From Aquimarina sediminis (GTDB taxonomy: Bacteria; Bacteroidota; Bacteroidia; Flavobacteriales; Flavobacteriaceae): 64,000 bases of DNA. Location of the stretch: NCBI RefSeq assembly GCF_002895435.1, contig NZ_POYJ01000001.1:434001-498000 (forward strand), written 5' to 3'. Shown here in pieces: positions 34,973 through 43,874 of this stretch; the first letter of the stretch is position 1, and each line of letters starts with the position of its first letter. The notes below the pieces were generated by a model that was given only the letters and a program-made list of their open reading frames with translations, was not told where the DNA came from and did no database searches. Position numbers and translations under genes: made by a program.

Positions 34973-34999
34973 AAATACACTCTTGATTGAAGTGTATTT
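34973..34999. repeat. 9-base inverted repeat between nnr and the thr leader
   Basis: AAATACACT (34973-34981) and AGTGTATTT (34991-34999) pair perfectly around a 9-base spacer. The region is divergent, so a terminator is not needed for either annotated gene. An operator or a small upstream transcript are both possible. Confidence 0.4.
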
Positions 35000-35105
35000 A
35001 CCTGTTTTCTTTAAGAATTCTATAATAAAATATGTTATTATTTATTGAATTAGCAAAAGTTTAAGGATACCCAAAAAATTAATTTTCTTTAAAAGTAAAA
35101 AATTA

Positions 35106-35113
35106 TACATTTG
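35106..35113 (+). promoter_or_regulatory. -7 promoter box of the thr operon
   Basis: TACATTTG fits the Bacteroidota consensus TAnnTTTG exactly. Transcription would start near 35120, about 17 bases before the leader peptide ATG at 35137. The -33 region is T-rich (TTTTCTTT) without a clear TTTG. Confidence 0.5.
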
Positions 35114-35136
35114 AATTCACAAAGTAAAGCAAACTA

Positions 35137-35247
35137 ATGTTTAGTACCGTTTTCTTTTCTGTTATTTTGATTACCTTAGGAACTATTATTGTATCTGAGG
35201 TTTCTTCTATTATTGGTACTACAATCATTATTACCCTTAGGGGTTAA
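35137..35247 (+). CDS. Thr/Ile-rich leader peptide of the threonine operon
   Basis: A 36-codon frame from ATG 35137 to TAA 35247, found by reading the gap before thrA. Six codons are Thr (4, 13, 16, 28, 29, 33) and nine are Ile (10, 12, 17, 18, 25, 26, 30, 31, 32). They cluster just before the stop as Thr-Thr-Ile-Ile-Ile-Thr (codons 28-33). The peptide ends Leu-Arg-Gly. E. coli thrL is likewise rich in Thr and Ile codons and controls thrABC by attenuation. A consensus -7 box lies directly upstream, and the gap to thrA is 95 bases. Ribosome stalling here as a Thr/Ile sensor is inference; the gene order and composition are seen directly. Confidence 0.75.
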   Translation: MFSTVFFSVILITLGTIIVSEVSSIIGTTIIITLRG

Positions 35248-35277
35248 TTCATTTATATATCACCACGGCAAGACATA

Positions 35278-35303
35278 AGTAGTTTATAAAAACCAAAACT
35301 ACT
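35278..35303 (+). promoter_or_regulatory. hairpin between thr leader and thrA, possible attenuator element
   Basis: AGTAGTTT (35278-35285) pairs with AAACTACT (35296-35303). The first arm also contains GTAGT, which could instead pair with ACTAC (35218-35222) inside the control codons of the leader. Two mutually exclusive structures are therefore possible. No T-run follows, so this is not a standard intrinsic terminator. Confidence 0.4.
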
Positions 35304-35342
35304 CAAATCACTTTATCATTAATTTCAACTAAAAAAAAAATT

Positions 35343-37790
35343 ATGAACGTTCTAAAATTTGGAGGTTCTTCGGTTGCTAATGCAGCTACAATACAAAACG
35401 TAATAGATATCATAAGACAACAGTCTGCAAAACAACCATTATATGTAGTAGTTTCTGCCATGGGAGGAATTACGGATTTGCTGTTACAAGCTGGAGAAGA
35501 AGCTTCTGCAAATAATGAAAATTATAAAAACACTCTTGCAGAAATTGAGAAAAGACATTTAGAAGCTGTAAAAGCATTAATTCCTGTGGTTTCTCAAAGT
35601 GCTATAATAAGTAAGGTAAAAGCAAAGCTTAATACTTTGGAGTCCCTTTGTGAGGGAGTTTATTTATTAAGTGAGCTATCCCTTAAAACTGAAGCAGTAA
35701 TCGCCAGTTTTGGAGAGATCCTTTCATCTTATATTATTTCTGAGGCAGCTAAGGTAAAAGAGCTAGATATTGTTCTAAAAGATTCTAGAGATCTAATTAT
35801 CAAAACTATCAATTCTAAAGTAGCAATTGATTATCATGAAACCAATAAAAGAATTAAAGAGTTTGAAGAAAGTACTTCAAACCAAATATGCCTTTTTCCA
35901 GGTTTTGTTGCCAAAACACAAGATGGAGAGCCTACAACACTAGGAAGAGGTGGTTCTGATTTTACGGCTGCTATTTTGGCAGCAGCAGTTGATGCAGATG
36001 AATTGCAGATATGGACCGATGTAAGTGGTATGTATACCGCCAATCCAAAACTCGTTAAACAAGCCAAACCAGTAGATCACATATCTTACCAGGAGGCAAT
36101 GGAACTTTCTCATTTTGGTGCTAAAGTAATCTATCCCCCTACTATACACCCTGTCCTCGAAAAAGATATCCCTATTGTAATTAAAAACACTTTTAAACCC
36201 AATGAACAAGGAACTTTAATTACTAGAAATGTCGATAATAGAAATAGACCTGTTACCGGTATCAGTCATATTGATAGCATAGCCATTATTTCTTTGGAAG
36301 GTAGTGGTATGGTTGGAATCCCGGGGTTTTCTAAACGTTTGTTTGAAGCATTATTTTTGGAAAATATAAATGTTATCCTAATTACACAGGCATCTTCAGA
36401 ACATTCGATTTGCCTTGCCGTTGAAGCGTCTGAGGCAGATAGAGCAAAGAATGTATTAGATAGCATATTCGAATTTGAAATTTCTAAACATAAATTAGAC
36501 CCTGTAAAAATAGAAAACGATGTAGCTATTGTAGCTCTAGTTGGTGATAACATGTATCATCATCAAGGATTAAGTGGAAAAATGTTTAGTACTCTTGGTA
36601 AAAACAATGTAAACATTAGAGCTATTGCCCAAGGAGCCTCAGAAAAAAACATTTCCGTTGTTATCGCTAAAAAAGACATCAAAAAAGCACTTAATATATT
36701 ACACGAACGCTTTTTTGAAGTAAAAACCAAACAGCTGAATTTATTTGTTACCGGTGTAGGAAATGTTGGTAGTAAATTACTTGAACAAATTCAACAACAA
36801 AATAAATATCTCAAAGACAAATTACGTCTAAAAATTAGAGTTGTAGGAATGTCTAATTCCCGAAAAATGATTTTTGATGAAAATGGGATTGATTTGGGAT
36901 CTTGGAAAGACCTATTAGAAAAAGGAGAAAATGCAAATGCAGAATCATTCTTTTCCAAGGCAAAAGAAATGAACTTACGGAACTCAATATTTATAGACAA
37001 TACTGCTAATCCAGATATTGCCAAAATATACAAGCATTATCTAACTGAAAGTATGGCTGTAGTAACTTGTAATAAAATTGCCTGTGCTGATGAGTATAAT
37101 AATTATGAGGAGTTACAAAATCTATCCCGAAAATTCAATGCTTCATTTTTATATGAAACAAATGTTGGAGCAGGATTACCCATAATTGATACTCTTAATA
37201 ACCTAATAGCATCTGGAGATAATATTCATAAAATACAAGCTGTCTTATCTGGTAGTCTTAATTTTGTGTTTAATAATTATGCAGAAGGTGTCACTTTTCA
37301 TGATGTTGTAAAACAAGCCCAGCAAGAAGGTTATACCGAACCTGATCCAAAAATTGATCTTAGTGGAGTCGATGTAGCCCGTAAAATCTTAATCCTTGCT
37401 CGAGAAAGTGGAAAGGTGATGGAACTTGAAGATATAGAAAATGACGCTTTTCTACCTAGAGAAAGCTTAGAAACAAATTCTGTCGATAAATTCTTTGAAT
37501 CTTTATCAAAACATGAAGAACATTTTAAAGAGATTTTGACAGAAGCTACTAAAAAAGAGTGTCGTCTAAAATATGTTGCACAATATGAAGCAGAAAATGC
37601 CAAAGTAGGGTTGCAACATATCCCTGCAGACCACCCTTTTTATAACCTAGAAGGGAGTGATAATATTGTTCTGTTTTATACAGATCGATACCCAAAAAAC
37701 CCTTTAATTGTTAAAGGAGCTGGTGCTGGTGCAGAGGTTACGGCGTCAGGTATTTTTGCAGATATCATTAGAATCGGAAAAAGTAAGTAA
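35343..37790 (+). CDS. thrA: bifunctional aspartokinase / homoserine dehydrogenase
   Basis: 815 residues, the ThrA fusion. The N-terminal kinase opens with VLKFGGSSVANA, and its active site includes TLGRGGSDFTAAIL and DVSGMYTANP. Paired ACT domains follow (SLEGSGMVGIPGFS and DNMYHHQGLSGKMF, about residues 320-465). The dehydrogenase begins near 470 (LFVTGVGNVGSKLLEQ) and has CNKIACAD, YETNVGAGLPIID and GYTEPDPKIDLSG. It catalyses the first and third steps of threonine synthesis. Feedback through the ACT domains is expected from the family. It is the first gene of the operon, behind the leader peptide. Confidence 0.97.
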   Translation: MNVLKFGGSSVANAATIQNVIDIIRQQSAKQPLYVVVSAMGGITDLLLQAGEEASANNENYKNTLAEIEKRHLEAVKALIPVVSQSAIISKVKAKLNTLESLCEGVYLLSELSLKTEAVIASFGEILSSYIISEAAKVKELDIVLKDSRDLIIKTINSKVAIDYHETNKRIKEFEESTSNQICLFPGFVAKTQDGEPTTLGRGGSDFTAAILAAAVDADELQIWTDVSGMYTANPKLVKQAKPVDHISYQEAMELSHFGAKVIYPPTIHPVLEKDIPIVIKNTFKPNEQGTLITRNVDNRNRPVTGISHIDSIAIISLEGSGMVGIPGFSKRLFEALFLENINVILITQASSEHSICLAVEASEADRAKNVLDSIFEFEISKHKLDPVKIENDVAIVALVGDNMYHHQGLSGKMFSTLGKNNVNIRAIAQGASEKNISVVIAKKDIKKALNILHERFFEVKTKQLNLFVTGVGNVGSKLLEQIQQQNKYLKDKLRLKIRVVGMSNSRKMIFDENGIDLGSWKDLLEKGENANAESFFSKAKEMNLRNSIFIDNTANPDIAKIYKHYLTESMAVVTCNKIACADEYNNYEELQNLSRKFNASFLYETNVGAGLPIIDTLNNLIASGDNIHKIQAVLSGSLNFVFNNYAEGVTFHDVVKQAQQEGYTEPDPKIDLSGVDVARKILILARESGKVMELEDIENDAFLPRESLETNSVDKFFESLSKHEEHFKEILTEATKKECRLKYVAQYEAENAKVGLQHIPADHPFYNLEGSDNIVLFYTDRYPKNPLIVKGAGAGAEVTASGIFADIIRIGKSK

Positions 37791-37792
37791 TC

Positions 37793-38716
37793 ATGAAAAG
37801 TATCAAAATATTTGCACCCGCCACTGTTGCTAATCTTTCTTGTGGATTTGATGTACTAGGCTGCTGTCTTGATAATGTAGGTGATGAAATGATAATTGCA
37901 CTTACATCTGAGTCTGGAGTAAAAATTACTAAAATTGACGGTGCAGACCTGCCGATTGAAACACACAAAAATGTTGCTGGTGTGGCAGTAGAAGCACTTC
38001 TAGCATCCTACAAAGAGACTGTTGGAGTAACAATCGAGATCTACAAGAAAATTAAGGCAGGAAGCGGTATTGGCAGTAGTGCTGCCAGTAGCGCAGGGGC
38101 AGTCTGGGCTGTAAATCACCTTTTAGGTAATCCTTTTACAGGAAATGAGCTTGTACAATTTGCTATGGAAGGAGAAAAACTGGCTAGTGGTAATGCCCAT
38201 GCCGATAATGTGGCTCCTGCCCTTCTTGGTGGATTTACCCTGGTTCGTAGCTATGCTCCTTTGGATATCATAAAATTACACTCGCCAAAAGATTTGTTTA
38301 TGACTGTAATCCATCCACAAATTGAGGTAAAAACATCAGATTCTAGATCGGTAATAAAGCACAAAATCAGCTTAAAAAAAGCAATTCATCAATGGGGTAA
38401 TGTAGGAGGATTAGTAGCTGGATTGTTTACAGAGGATTATGATTTGATAGGGAGAAGTCTTGAGGATGTAATCATAGAACCTCTTAGATCAATCTTAATC
38501 CCTGAGTTCCAAAATGTAAAAGAAGTTGCAATCCAAAAAGGAGCTCTAGGAGCAGGAATATCAGGTTCTGGTCCATCAATTTTTGCTTTAAGTAAGGGGA
38601 TTGAAACCGCTACTAAGGTGGCAAAGGCTATAACAGAAGTTTACAATAAAACAGGTCTTGATTTTGATATTCATATTTCGAAAATAAACGATCAAGGTGT
38701 TAAAATAATAGATTAA
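37793..38716 (+). CDS. thrB: homoserine kinase
   Basis: 307 residues, GHMP kinase family. The N-terminus is FAPATVANLSCGFDVLG, and the ATP-binding motif is GSGIGSSAASSAGAVWAV near residues 84-101. The C-terminal GHMP domain ends with GAGISGSGPSIFAL. It phosphorylates homoserine for ThrC. It starts two bases after the thrA stop, so it is coupled to it. Confidence 0.97.
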   Translation: MKSIKIFAPATVANLSCGFDVLGCCLDNVGDEMIIALTSESGVKITKIDGADLPIETHKNVAGVAVEALLASYKETVGVTIEIYKKIKAGSGIGSSAASSAGAVWAVNHLLGNPFTGNELVQFAMEGEKLASGNAHADNVAPALLGGFTLVRSYAPLDIIKLHSPKDLFMTVIHPQIEVKTSDSRSVIKHKISLKKAIHQWGNVGGLVAGLFTEDYDLIGRSLEDVIIEPLRSILIPEFQNVKEVAIQKGALGAGISGSGPSIFALSKGIETATKVAKAITEVYNKTGLDFDIHISKINDQGVKIID

Positions 38717-38825
38717 AGCGTAATTAACACATCAATACGAGTAGAGAGAATAGAACTTTCTCTTCTAAAAATGGTGAAATTCACATTTTGTGACACAATT
38801 CAAACCTATAAAGAATTAAGAAATA

Positions 38826-40115
38826 ATGCAATATTATAGTTTAAATAACAACGCATCAAATGTAGCTTTTTCTGAAGCTGTCATCAAAGGATTAGCTCCT
38901 GATCGAGGATTATATTTTCCTGAAAACATAACACCTTTACCCAAATCCTTTTTTGAGAATATTGAAAATATGGATACTGCGGAAATTGCTTATCAAGCGA
39001 TACATCAGTTTGTTGGAGACGAAATACCTGAAGTTGAATTAAGGGATATACTGAAAGATGTACTCAGTTTTGATTTTCCGGTGGTAGAAATTGAAGATAA
39101 TATAGGCACACTTGAATTGTTTCATGGACCAACTATGGCTTTTAAAGATGTTGGAGCGCGTTTTATGGCTAGATGTTTAGGATACTTTAATCGAAACAAT
39201 GAAGATCAAGTTACAGTTTTGGTAGCAACATCTGGTGATACAGGAGGTGCTGTGGCAAATGGATTTTTGGGAGTAAAAGGAGTAAACGTGGTGATCCTCT
39301 ACCCTTCTGGAAAAGTAAGTGATATTCAAGAAAAACAATTAACCACACTTGGGCAAAATATTACTGCTTTAGAAGTAGATGGAGTCTTTGACGATTGCCA
39401 GGAAATGGTAAAAACTGCATTTCTAGACACTAGTATTACCGATCATAAACAATTGACCTCTGCAAATTCTATAAACGTTGCCAGATGGCTTCCACAGTTG
39501 TTTTACTTCTTATTTGCATATAAACAGATCAAACACAAAAAAAAGGATCTTGTATTTTCTGTTCCTAGTGGTAATTTTGGTAATATCTGTGCAGGAATAG
39601 TAGCCCACAAATTAGGACTACCTGTTAAACATTTTGTAGCATCAACCAATATTAATGACACTGTTGTTCGCTATTTACAAACATCAAAGTATGATCCTAA
39701 ACCTTCAAAAGCTACTATTTCTAATGCAATGGATGTTGGTAACCCAAGTAATTTCATTAGAATTCAGCAGCTTTTTAACAACAATTTTGAAGCATTAAAG
39801 AGTAAGTTTACAGCATATAGTTTTACAGATGAACAAACAAAAAAAGCTATGGAGCTAATACATGATCAATCAGGATATGTATCAGACCCTCATGGTGCTG
39901 TTGGATATTTAGGACTTAAAGAACAAAAACTAGAAAATAATGATTACGGTATTTTTCTAGAAACAGCTCACCCTGTTAAATTTCTAGATATTGTAGAAGA
40001 TACTTTAGATACTACAGTAAAAATCCCTTCTCAAATCCAAAGAGTTATGGATAGAGAAAAACGTAGTATCAAAATTAAAAACTATGAAAACTTAAAAGAG
40101 TTCTTACTAAGGTAA
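38826..40115 (+). CDS. thrC: threonine synthase
   Basis: 429 residues, the E. coli-like type. The PLP lysine is Lys107 in GPTMAFKDVGARF, the same number as in E. coli ThrC. ATSGDTGGAVANG and VPSGNFGNICAG are the phosphate- and PLP-contacting loops. It converts O-phosphohomoserine to threonine. It lies 109 bases after thrB, and its stop codon lies within the arms of a strong terminator. Confidence 0.97.
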   Translation: MQYYSLNNNASNVAFSEAVIKGLAPDRGLYFPENITPLPKSFFENIENMDTAEIAYQAIHQFVGDEIPEVELRDILKDVLSFDFPVVEIEDNIGTLELFHGPTMAFKDVGARFMARCLGYFNRNNEDQVTVLVATSGDTGGAVANGFLGVKGVNVVILYPSGKVSDIQEKQLTTLGQNITALEVDGVFDDCQEMVKTAFLDTSITDHKQLTSANSINVARWLPQLFYFLFAYKQIKHKKKDLVFSVPSGNFGNICAGIVAHKLGLPVKHFVASTNINDTVVRYLQTSKYDPKPSKATISNAMDVGNPSNFIRIQQLFNNNFEALKSKFTAYSFTDEQTKKAMELIHDQSGYVSDPHGAVGYLGLKEQKLENNDYGIFLETAHPVKFLDIVEDTLDTTVKIPSQIQRVMDREKRSIKIKNYENLKEFLLR

Positions 40116-40127
40116 GAACTCTTTTAA
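40092..40127 (+). terminator. thr operon terminator overlapping the thrC stop codon
   Basis: A 16-pair perfect stem (TTAAAAGAGTTCTTAC and its complement) with a 4-base loop. The thrC TAA is at 40113-40115, inside the descending arm, so the last codons of thrC form the first arm. Confidence 0.88.
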
Positions 40128-40149
40128 AAAATCAATTTTATCTATTACA

Positions 40150-41031
40150 CTATTTTGCTAATGACCTCATAACCTTATACACAATATTTGTGGTCGAGGC
40201 TAGATATTTAAAATTAACAGTTGTGTATTTATCTTCACTTTGACGAACGTATGGTGAATTGTCCGCATTTTTCAACTCTGCCGTAAGTGTTACGGTTTCA
40301 AAACCAAAATTAGCAAAGAATCTACTTTCTGGAGTAGCTACAGTTCTTTTATAAATAGGAACCGGAGACTCTATACGATACATCGACTCAAGACTTAAGC
40401 TAGATGCTAACATTTCGATAGCTCTATCCTCATCATTATCCCATCCCATATAATCAGATCTATGCATTGAATGAATGTTATACTCCTCGTCTTTCAATTT
40501 TTTGGTAAACATTCTGGTTCCTACCATATTGCTTTTCCAATGATCAAAAAACACAATCATAAAATTCTTATTACGCTCCTCTAGTTCAACAATTTTTTTT
40601 GCAGCATAGTACGCAATAGCAATTCCTGTAGCATTATGAACAGCACCAGGGCTTCCTTCTACAGTATCATAATGTGCTGCAATAATAACATACTCGTCAC
40701 TATCATTGGTAGCCGGAATCTCTGCATAGATATTTACTCCATTAAATATATTCCCCTTTTTATCCTTAACATTATATGCATGCTTTTGGGGTTTAAGTCC
40801 AATATCCTTTAAAGAATTAGATAAAAAATCTGCAGAAGCTTTCCTTTCAGAGGCACTTGCTCTACTTTTTAATTTCTTTTTTCCTTTTATAGGTTCATGC
40901 CCTGTTAATTTGGCAACAATCGTTCGCTGGACATTAATAATCTCAGCTTCTATTCGGTCTTGTTCAGTCTGAGCTGGGGTCATCTGAATTGTAAAAACGA
41001 ATAATAGTAAAAATGTTCTATAGTAATTCAT
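40150..41031 (-). CDS. M28-peptidase-like protein with degenerate zinc site
   Basis: 293 residues with a signal peptide (LLLFVFTIQMTPAQ), so it is exported. The fold is clearly M28: GVNIYAEIP, IIAAHYDTVEGSPGAVHNATGIA, FMIVFFDHWKSNMVGTRMF. The first ligands His120 and Asp122 remain. The bridging Asp of the usual D-N motif is His132. The Glu-Glu pair that supplies the catalytic base and a zinc ligand is Trp165-Lys166. The C-terminal ligand His is replaced by Arg in PESRFF (235-239). With three key positions lost it cannot work as an ordinary aminopeptidase. A binding or regulatory role is inference. The gene is divergent from the lipoprotein gene at 41130. Confidence 0.83.
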   Translation of the reverse strand: MNYYRTFLLLFVFTIQMTPAQTEQDRIEAEIINVQRTIVAKLTGHEPIKGKKKLKSRASASERKASADFLSNSLKDIGLKPQKHAYNVKDKKGNIFNGVNIYAEIPATNDSDEYVIIAAHYDTVEGSPGAVHNATGIAIAYYAAKKIVELEERNKNFMIVFFDHWKSNMVGTRMFTKKLKDEEYNIHSMHRSDYMGWDNDEDRAIEMLASSLSLESMYRIESPVPIYKRTVATPESRFFANFGFETVTLTAELKNADNSPYVRQSEDKYTTVNFKYLASTTNIVYKVMRSLAK

Positions 41032-41129
41032 TTTGTAGGTTTTGTATTCTTTTTCCCTTTAACACAAATTTATTAAAAAAATGTAATTATACAATTTTGT
41101 ACATTTATTGCTTAAAATATAATTTTAAT

Positions 41130-41720
41130 ATGTCTTTTGCAAAAACCGTACCTTTTATTTTAATCGCACTATTATTTATTCAATGTAATGAAAATAAAAC
41201 AAATAAAAATTTGTTAAACGCTCCAGAAAATTGGAGAGGCGAAGTTATTGAATTTCCATTAGAATTCGCCCCTTCTTTACAATATTCTGGAATTGAGTAT
41301 GTTCGTTTTGCTCCTGGCTGGGGAAAAGAAGGCAATTTAGACTATTTTTCTTATGTCTTTGCATGGGATCTTTATAACGATCCACAATTATCTACGGGTA
41401 AACTTGAATCTGATATAGAAACTTATTTCGACGGCTTAATGTCTGTTGTATCTGGAGAAAATCAAAATTCTGTACCCAGTTTTTCTAGATCAAAAGCTTT
41501 CTTTGAAAAAGTGAATGACTCAGTATACATTGGAAAGGTATTAACCCACGATGCTTTTACGTCCAAAAAAGCAGTTAGTCTTAATATACTAGTAAATTAT
41601 AGTTTTTGTAAACAGCAAAATAACCATTTTGTAGTATTTATGATCTCTCCACAAGGTCCTGAGCATCAGATCTGGAAAACATTGAAAAAAATTAATTTGG
41701 AGCAAGACTGTTTAAACTGA
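41130..41720 (+). CDS. lipoprotein of unknown function
   Basis: The frame is open from 41013, but its first 39 codons read like AT-rich leader. ATG 41130 starts a good lipoprotein signal (MSFAKTVPFILIALLFIQC), giving 196 residues. The mature part has WRGEVIEFPLEFAPSL and YVRFAPGWGKEGNLDYFSYVFAWDL near the N-terminus, and VVFMISPQGPEHQIWKTL near the end. I do not recognise the family. A compact alpha/beta domain is likely. The gene is alone between divergent and convergent neighbours. Confidence 0.78.
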   Translation: MSFAKTVPFILIALLFIQCNENKTNKNLLNAPENWRGEVIEFPLEFAPSLQYSGIEYVRFAPGWGKEGNLDYFSYVFAWDLYNDPQLSTGKLESDIETYFDGLMSVVSGENQNSVPSFSRSKAFFEKVNDSVYIGKVLTHDAFTSKKAVSLNILVNYSFCKQQNNHFVVFMISPQGPEHQIWKTLKKINLEQDCLN

Positions 41721-41746
41721 TATTCTATATTAAGGAATTCAAATAA

Positions 41747-42316
41747 TTATAATTTATTTATTCTAAACCATTGAAATGCAATAATAGATTTGGCATCACA
41801 AATTGTTCCTGATCTTAATAGAGTATCTATTTGGGAAATATGATACTTTTGTAACTCTATATCTTCGTCTTCTTCATTTAGACCTCCACCTTGATGTATT
41901 TTATCTTTTTCAAAGATTTCTCCATAATAAAGAAACATTCGTTCTGAAGAGCCTCCTGGAGTAGCATAAAATGTAGTTATATGTTCCAATTCTGAAACTT
42001 GGTATCCAGTTTCTTCTTTAACTTCTCGAATCGCACATTGAATTGGGTCTTCATTTTCTTCTATACCTCCTGCGGGAATCTCCAAAAGCCAACCATTACC
42101 TTTTTTGGTTGTAGGATAACGAAACTGATTAATTAATATCAAGTGATCTGTGTCTTTTTCATATAACAAAACGGCTACACTATCACCCCGATCTACCATC
42201 TCACGAGAATATGTTACTGGAGTATTTTTATAAAACCGATCATGAACAATTTTTGCTTTTTTTACTATTAAAAACCCTTTATAGACTATGTTTTCATTTA
42301 AAATTTTATATTTCAT
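41747..42316 (-). CDS. nudK: Nudix hydrolase, NudK/ADP-ribose pyrophosphatase type
   Basis: 189 residues. The complete Nudix box is GGIEENEDPIQCAIREVKEETGY near residues 81-103. LILINQFRYPTTKKGNGWLLEIPAGG before it is typical of the NudF/NudK group that hydrolyses GDP-mannose or ADP-ribose. FYATPGGSSERMFLYYGE after it is the NudK-like segment. The gene lies between the lipoprotein gene and susD. It is probably a housekeeping cleanup enzyme unrelated to the Sus locus. Confidence 0.9.
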   Translation of the reverse strand: MKYKILNENIVYKGFLIVKKAKIVHDRFYKNTPVTYSREMVDRGDSVAVLLYEKDTDHLILINQFRYPTTKKGNGWLLEIPAGGIEENEDPIQCAIREVKEETGYQVSELEHITTFYATPGGSSERMFLYYGEIFEKDKIHQGGGLNEEDEDIELQKYHISQIDTLLRSGTICDAKSIIAFQWFRINKL

Positions 42317-42469
42317 CTACTATAAAACAATTAATTTGATACACCCTAAAGACAACAATATATGTATTTTAAAATGGAGATTCGACTCAAAAAATAGAAT
42401 TAATACTCTGCTTCAAAATCCAAGTACTTTTTCTATTATTATTCAAAATAAACATGGTTACTATAAAAA

Positions 42470-43864
42470 CTAATACCCAGGATTTTGTTGATGAGCAATA
42501 TTAGGATTCACATTAATTTCATCCGTAGGAATGGGTAATATCGTTTTATCCGCTGGAGCTACTATTTCAATTGGATTTGCATCCTGTCTATATTTGGTAA
42601 AACTAATCCCATACCTAGTGAGATCAAAAAGTCTAAATCCTTCATAAGCTAACTCTTTTCTTCTTTCTAATAGAATTTTTTCCAAAAGTGCCTTCCCAGT
42701 TTCAGTAGATGGAGCCATATCTTCAGCATGTGCTCTTTGTATAATAATATCAAGTGCCTGCTGTGCTTCAAGATTTTCATTCAATTGAGCATGAGCTTCT
42801 GCTTTTATCAAGTACATTTCAGAAAGACGCAGTACATGTATATTATCATCTTGCGTTGTATTTCTGGGAAATTTTGTAACTAAATTTACTTGTCCATCTA
42901 CGGGATATAATTGTTTTCTAACATCCGTTTGGGACAATTTGTTTTTAAAATCATTTGTTGCAAAAGCATCCTTAAAAGTAAGGTAAAAATGTCCTATCGA
43001 ACTTGTTCCAGAATTGTCGCTTTCTATGTTTGAGATAACAAACAAACTCTCATTATTCGAATTTTCTGCCCAACTGTCAAAATATGCTTCTCTGGTTAAT
43101 AGGCTTTTCCCACTATTTAGAATAACATCTGTTGCCATATCTCGAGCATTTTCCCAGTTTTTCATATGTAAATACACCCTAGCTAATAATGCTTTTGCTC
43201 CATTAAGGTCAATTCTAAAGGGCTCAGACTCTACATGCATCAAATTGATTGCTGTTTGGAGATCTATCAAAATCTGATTATATACTTCTGCGGCTGTACT
43301 TCTTCCTGGATTTTGAATATTTGTACCATCTCCTAATAGATTAAAATCTGGTATTGGCACCCCTAAATGTGAAGCATCTTTTGTAAAGCCATAAGGTTGA
43401 GAAAATAGAAGTTGAAAATTATGAAAAGTCAAAGCTCGTAACGCGTACATCTCTCCAATGTATTGATTTGCATCTTCTTGTTCTGTTTTGGGAAAAGACA
43501 GTATGTTTGCCTTATTTATAACAATTGATGTCGTAGCTATAATACGTGACAAATTGTTATAAGTTTCTTCTACTTTGGAATCACTAGCATTAACTGCGTA
43601 ATTATCAAATTCTAGAAATCTACCTGTATTATCAAAAGCATTAATAAAGGCATTATCTGACATAATTTCAGGGATTAAAACAAAATTTCTATTATAATAT
43701 CCCTTGTGAGCAAAAAAACTGTATACCCCGTTGGCTGCAAGATTCAAAGAGTTTAAATCTTCAATTGCCTCTCCTACAATTACAGAATCAGAAAATCTTT
43801 GTTCTAATGTATCCTCACATGATATTGTAACGATAATTATAAGAGTCCATAAAAGTTTTTTCAT
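42470..43864 (-). CDS. SusD/RagB-family outer-membrane lipoprotein
   Basis: The frame begins at 43894, but ATG 43864 starts a lipoprotein signal (MKKLLWTLIIIVTISC), leaving 464 residues and a 10-base gap to susC. The TPR-rich N-terminal half includes IGEMYALRALTFHNFQLLFSQPYG and GAKALLARVYLHMKNWENA. The C-terminal half has VLRLSEMYLIKAEAHAQL and ERRKELAYEGFRLFDLTRYG, the family signature. It forms the ligand-binding lid over the SusC barrel on the cell surface. Ligand unknown. Confidence 0.93.
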   Translation of the reverse strand: MKKLLWTLIIIVTISCEDTLEQRFSDSVIVGEAIEDLNSLNLAANGVYSFFAHKGYYNRNFVLIPEIMSDNAFINAFDNTGRFLEFDNYAVNASDSKVEETYNNLSRIIATTSIVINKANILSFPKTEQEDANQYIGEMYALRALTFHNFQLLFSQPYGFTKDASHLGVPIPDFNLLGDGTNIQNPGRSTAAEVYNQILIDLQTAINLMHVESEPFRIDLNGAKALLARVYLHMKNWENARDMATDVILNSGKSLLTREAYFDSWAENSNNESLFVISNIESDNSGTSSIGHFYLTFKDAFATNDFKNKLSQTDVRKQLYPVDGQVNLVTKFPRNTTQDDNIHVLRLSEMYLIKAEAHAQLNENLEAQQALDIIIQRAHAEDMAPSTETGKALLEKILLERRKELAYEGFRLFDLTRYGISFTKYRQDANPIEIVAPADKTILPIPTDEINVNPNIAHQQNPGY

Positions 43865-43874
43865 AATAATTTGT

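Noticed and set aside
35278..35303. Calling the hairpin before thrA an intrinsic terminator
   Set aside because: No T-run follows the stem. I list it as a possible regulatory structure only.
41013..41129. Upstream extension of the lipoprotein gene at 41130
   Set aside because: The extension would overlap the start of the divergent M28-like gene and place the lipoprotein signal internally.
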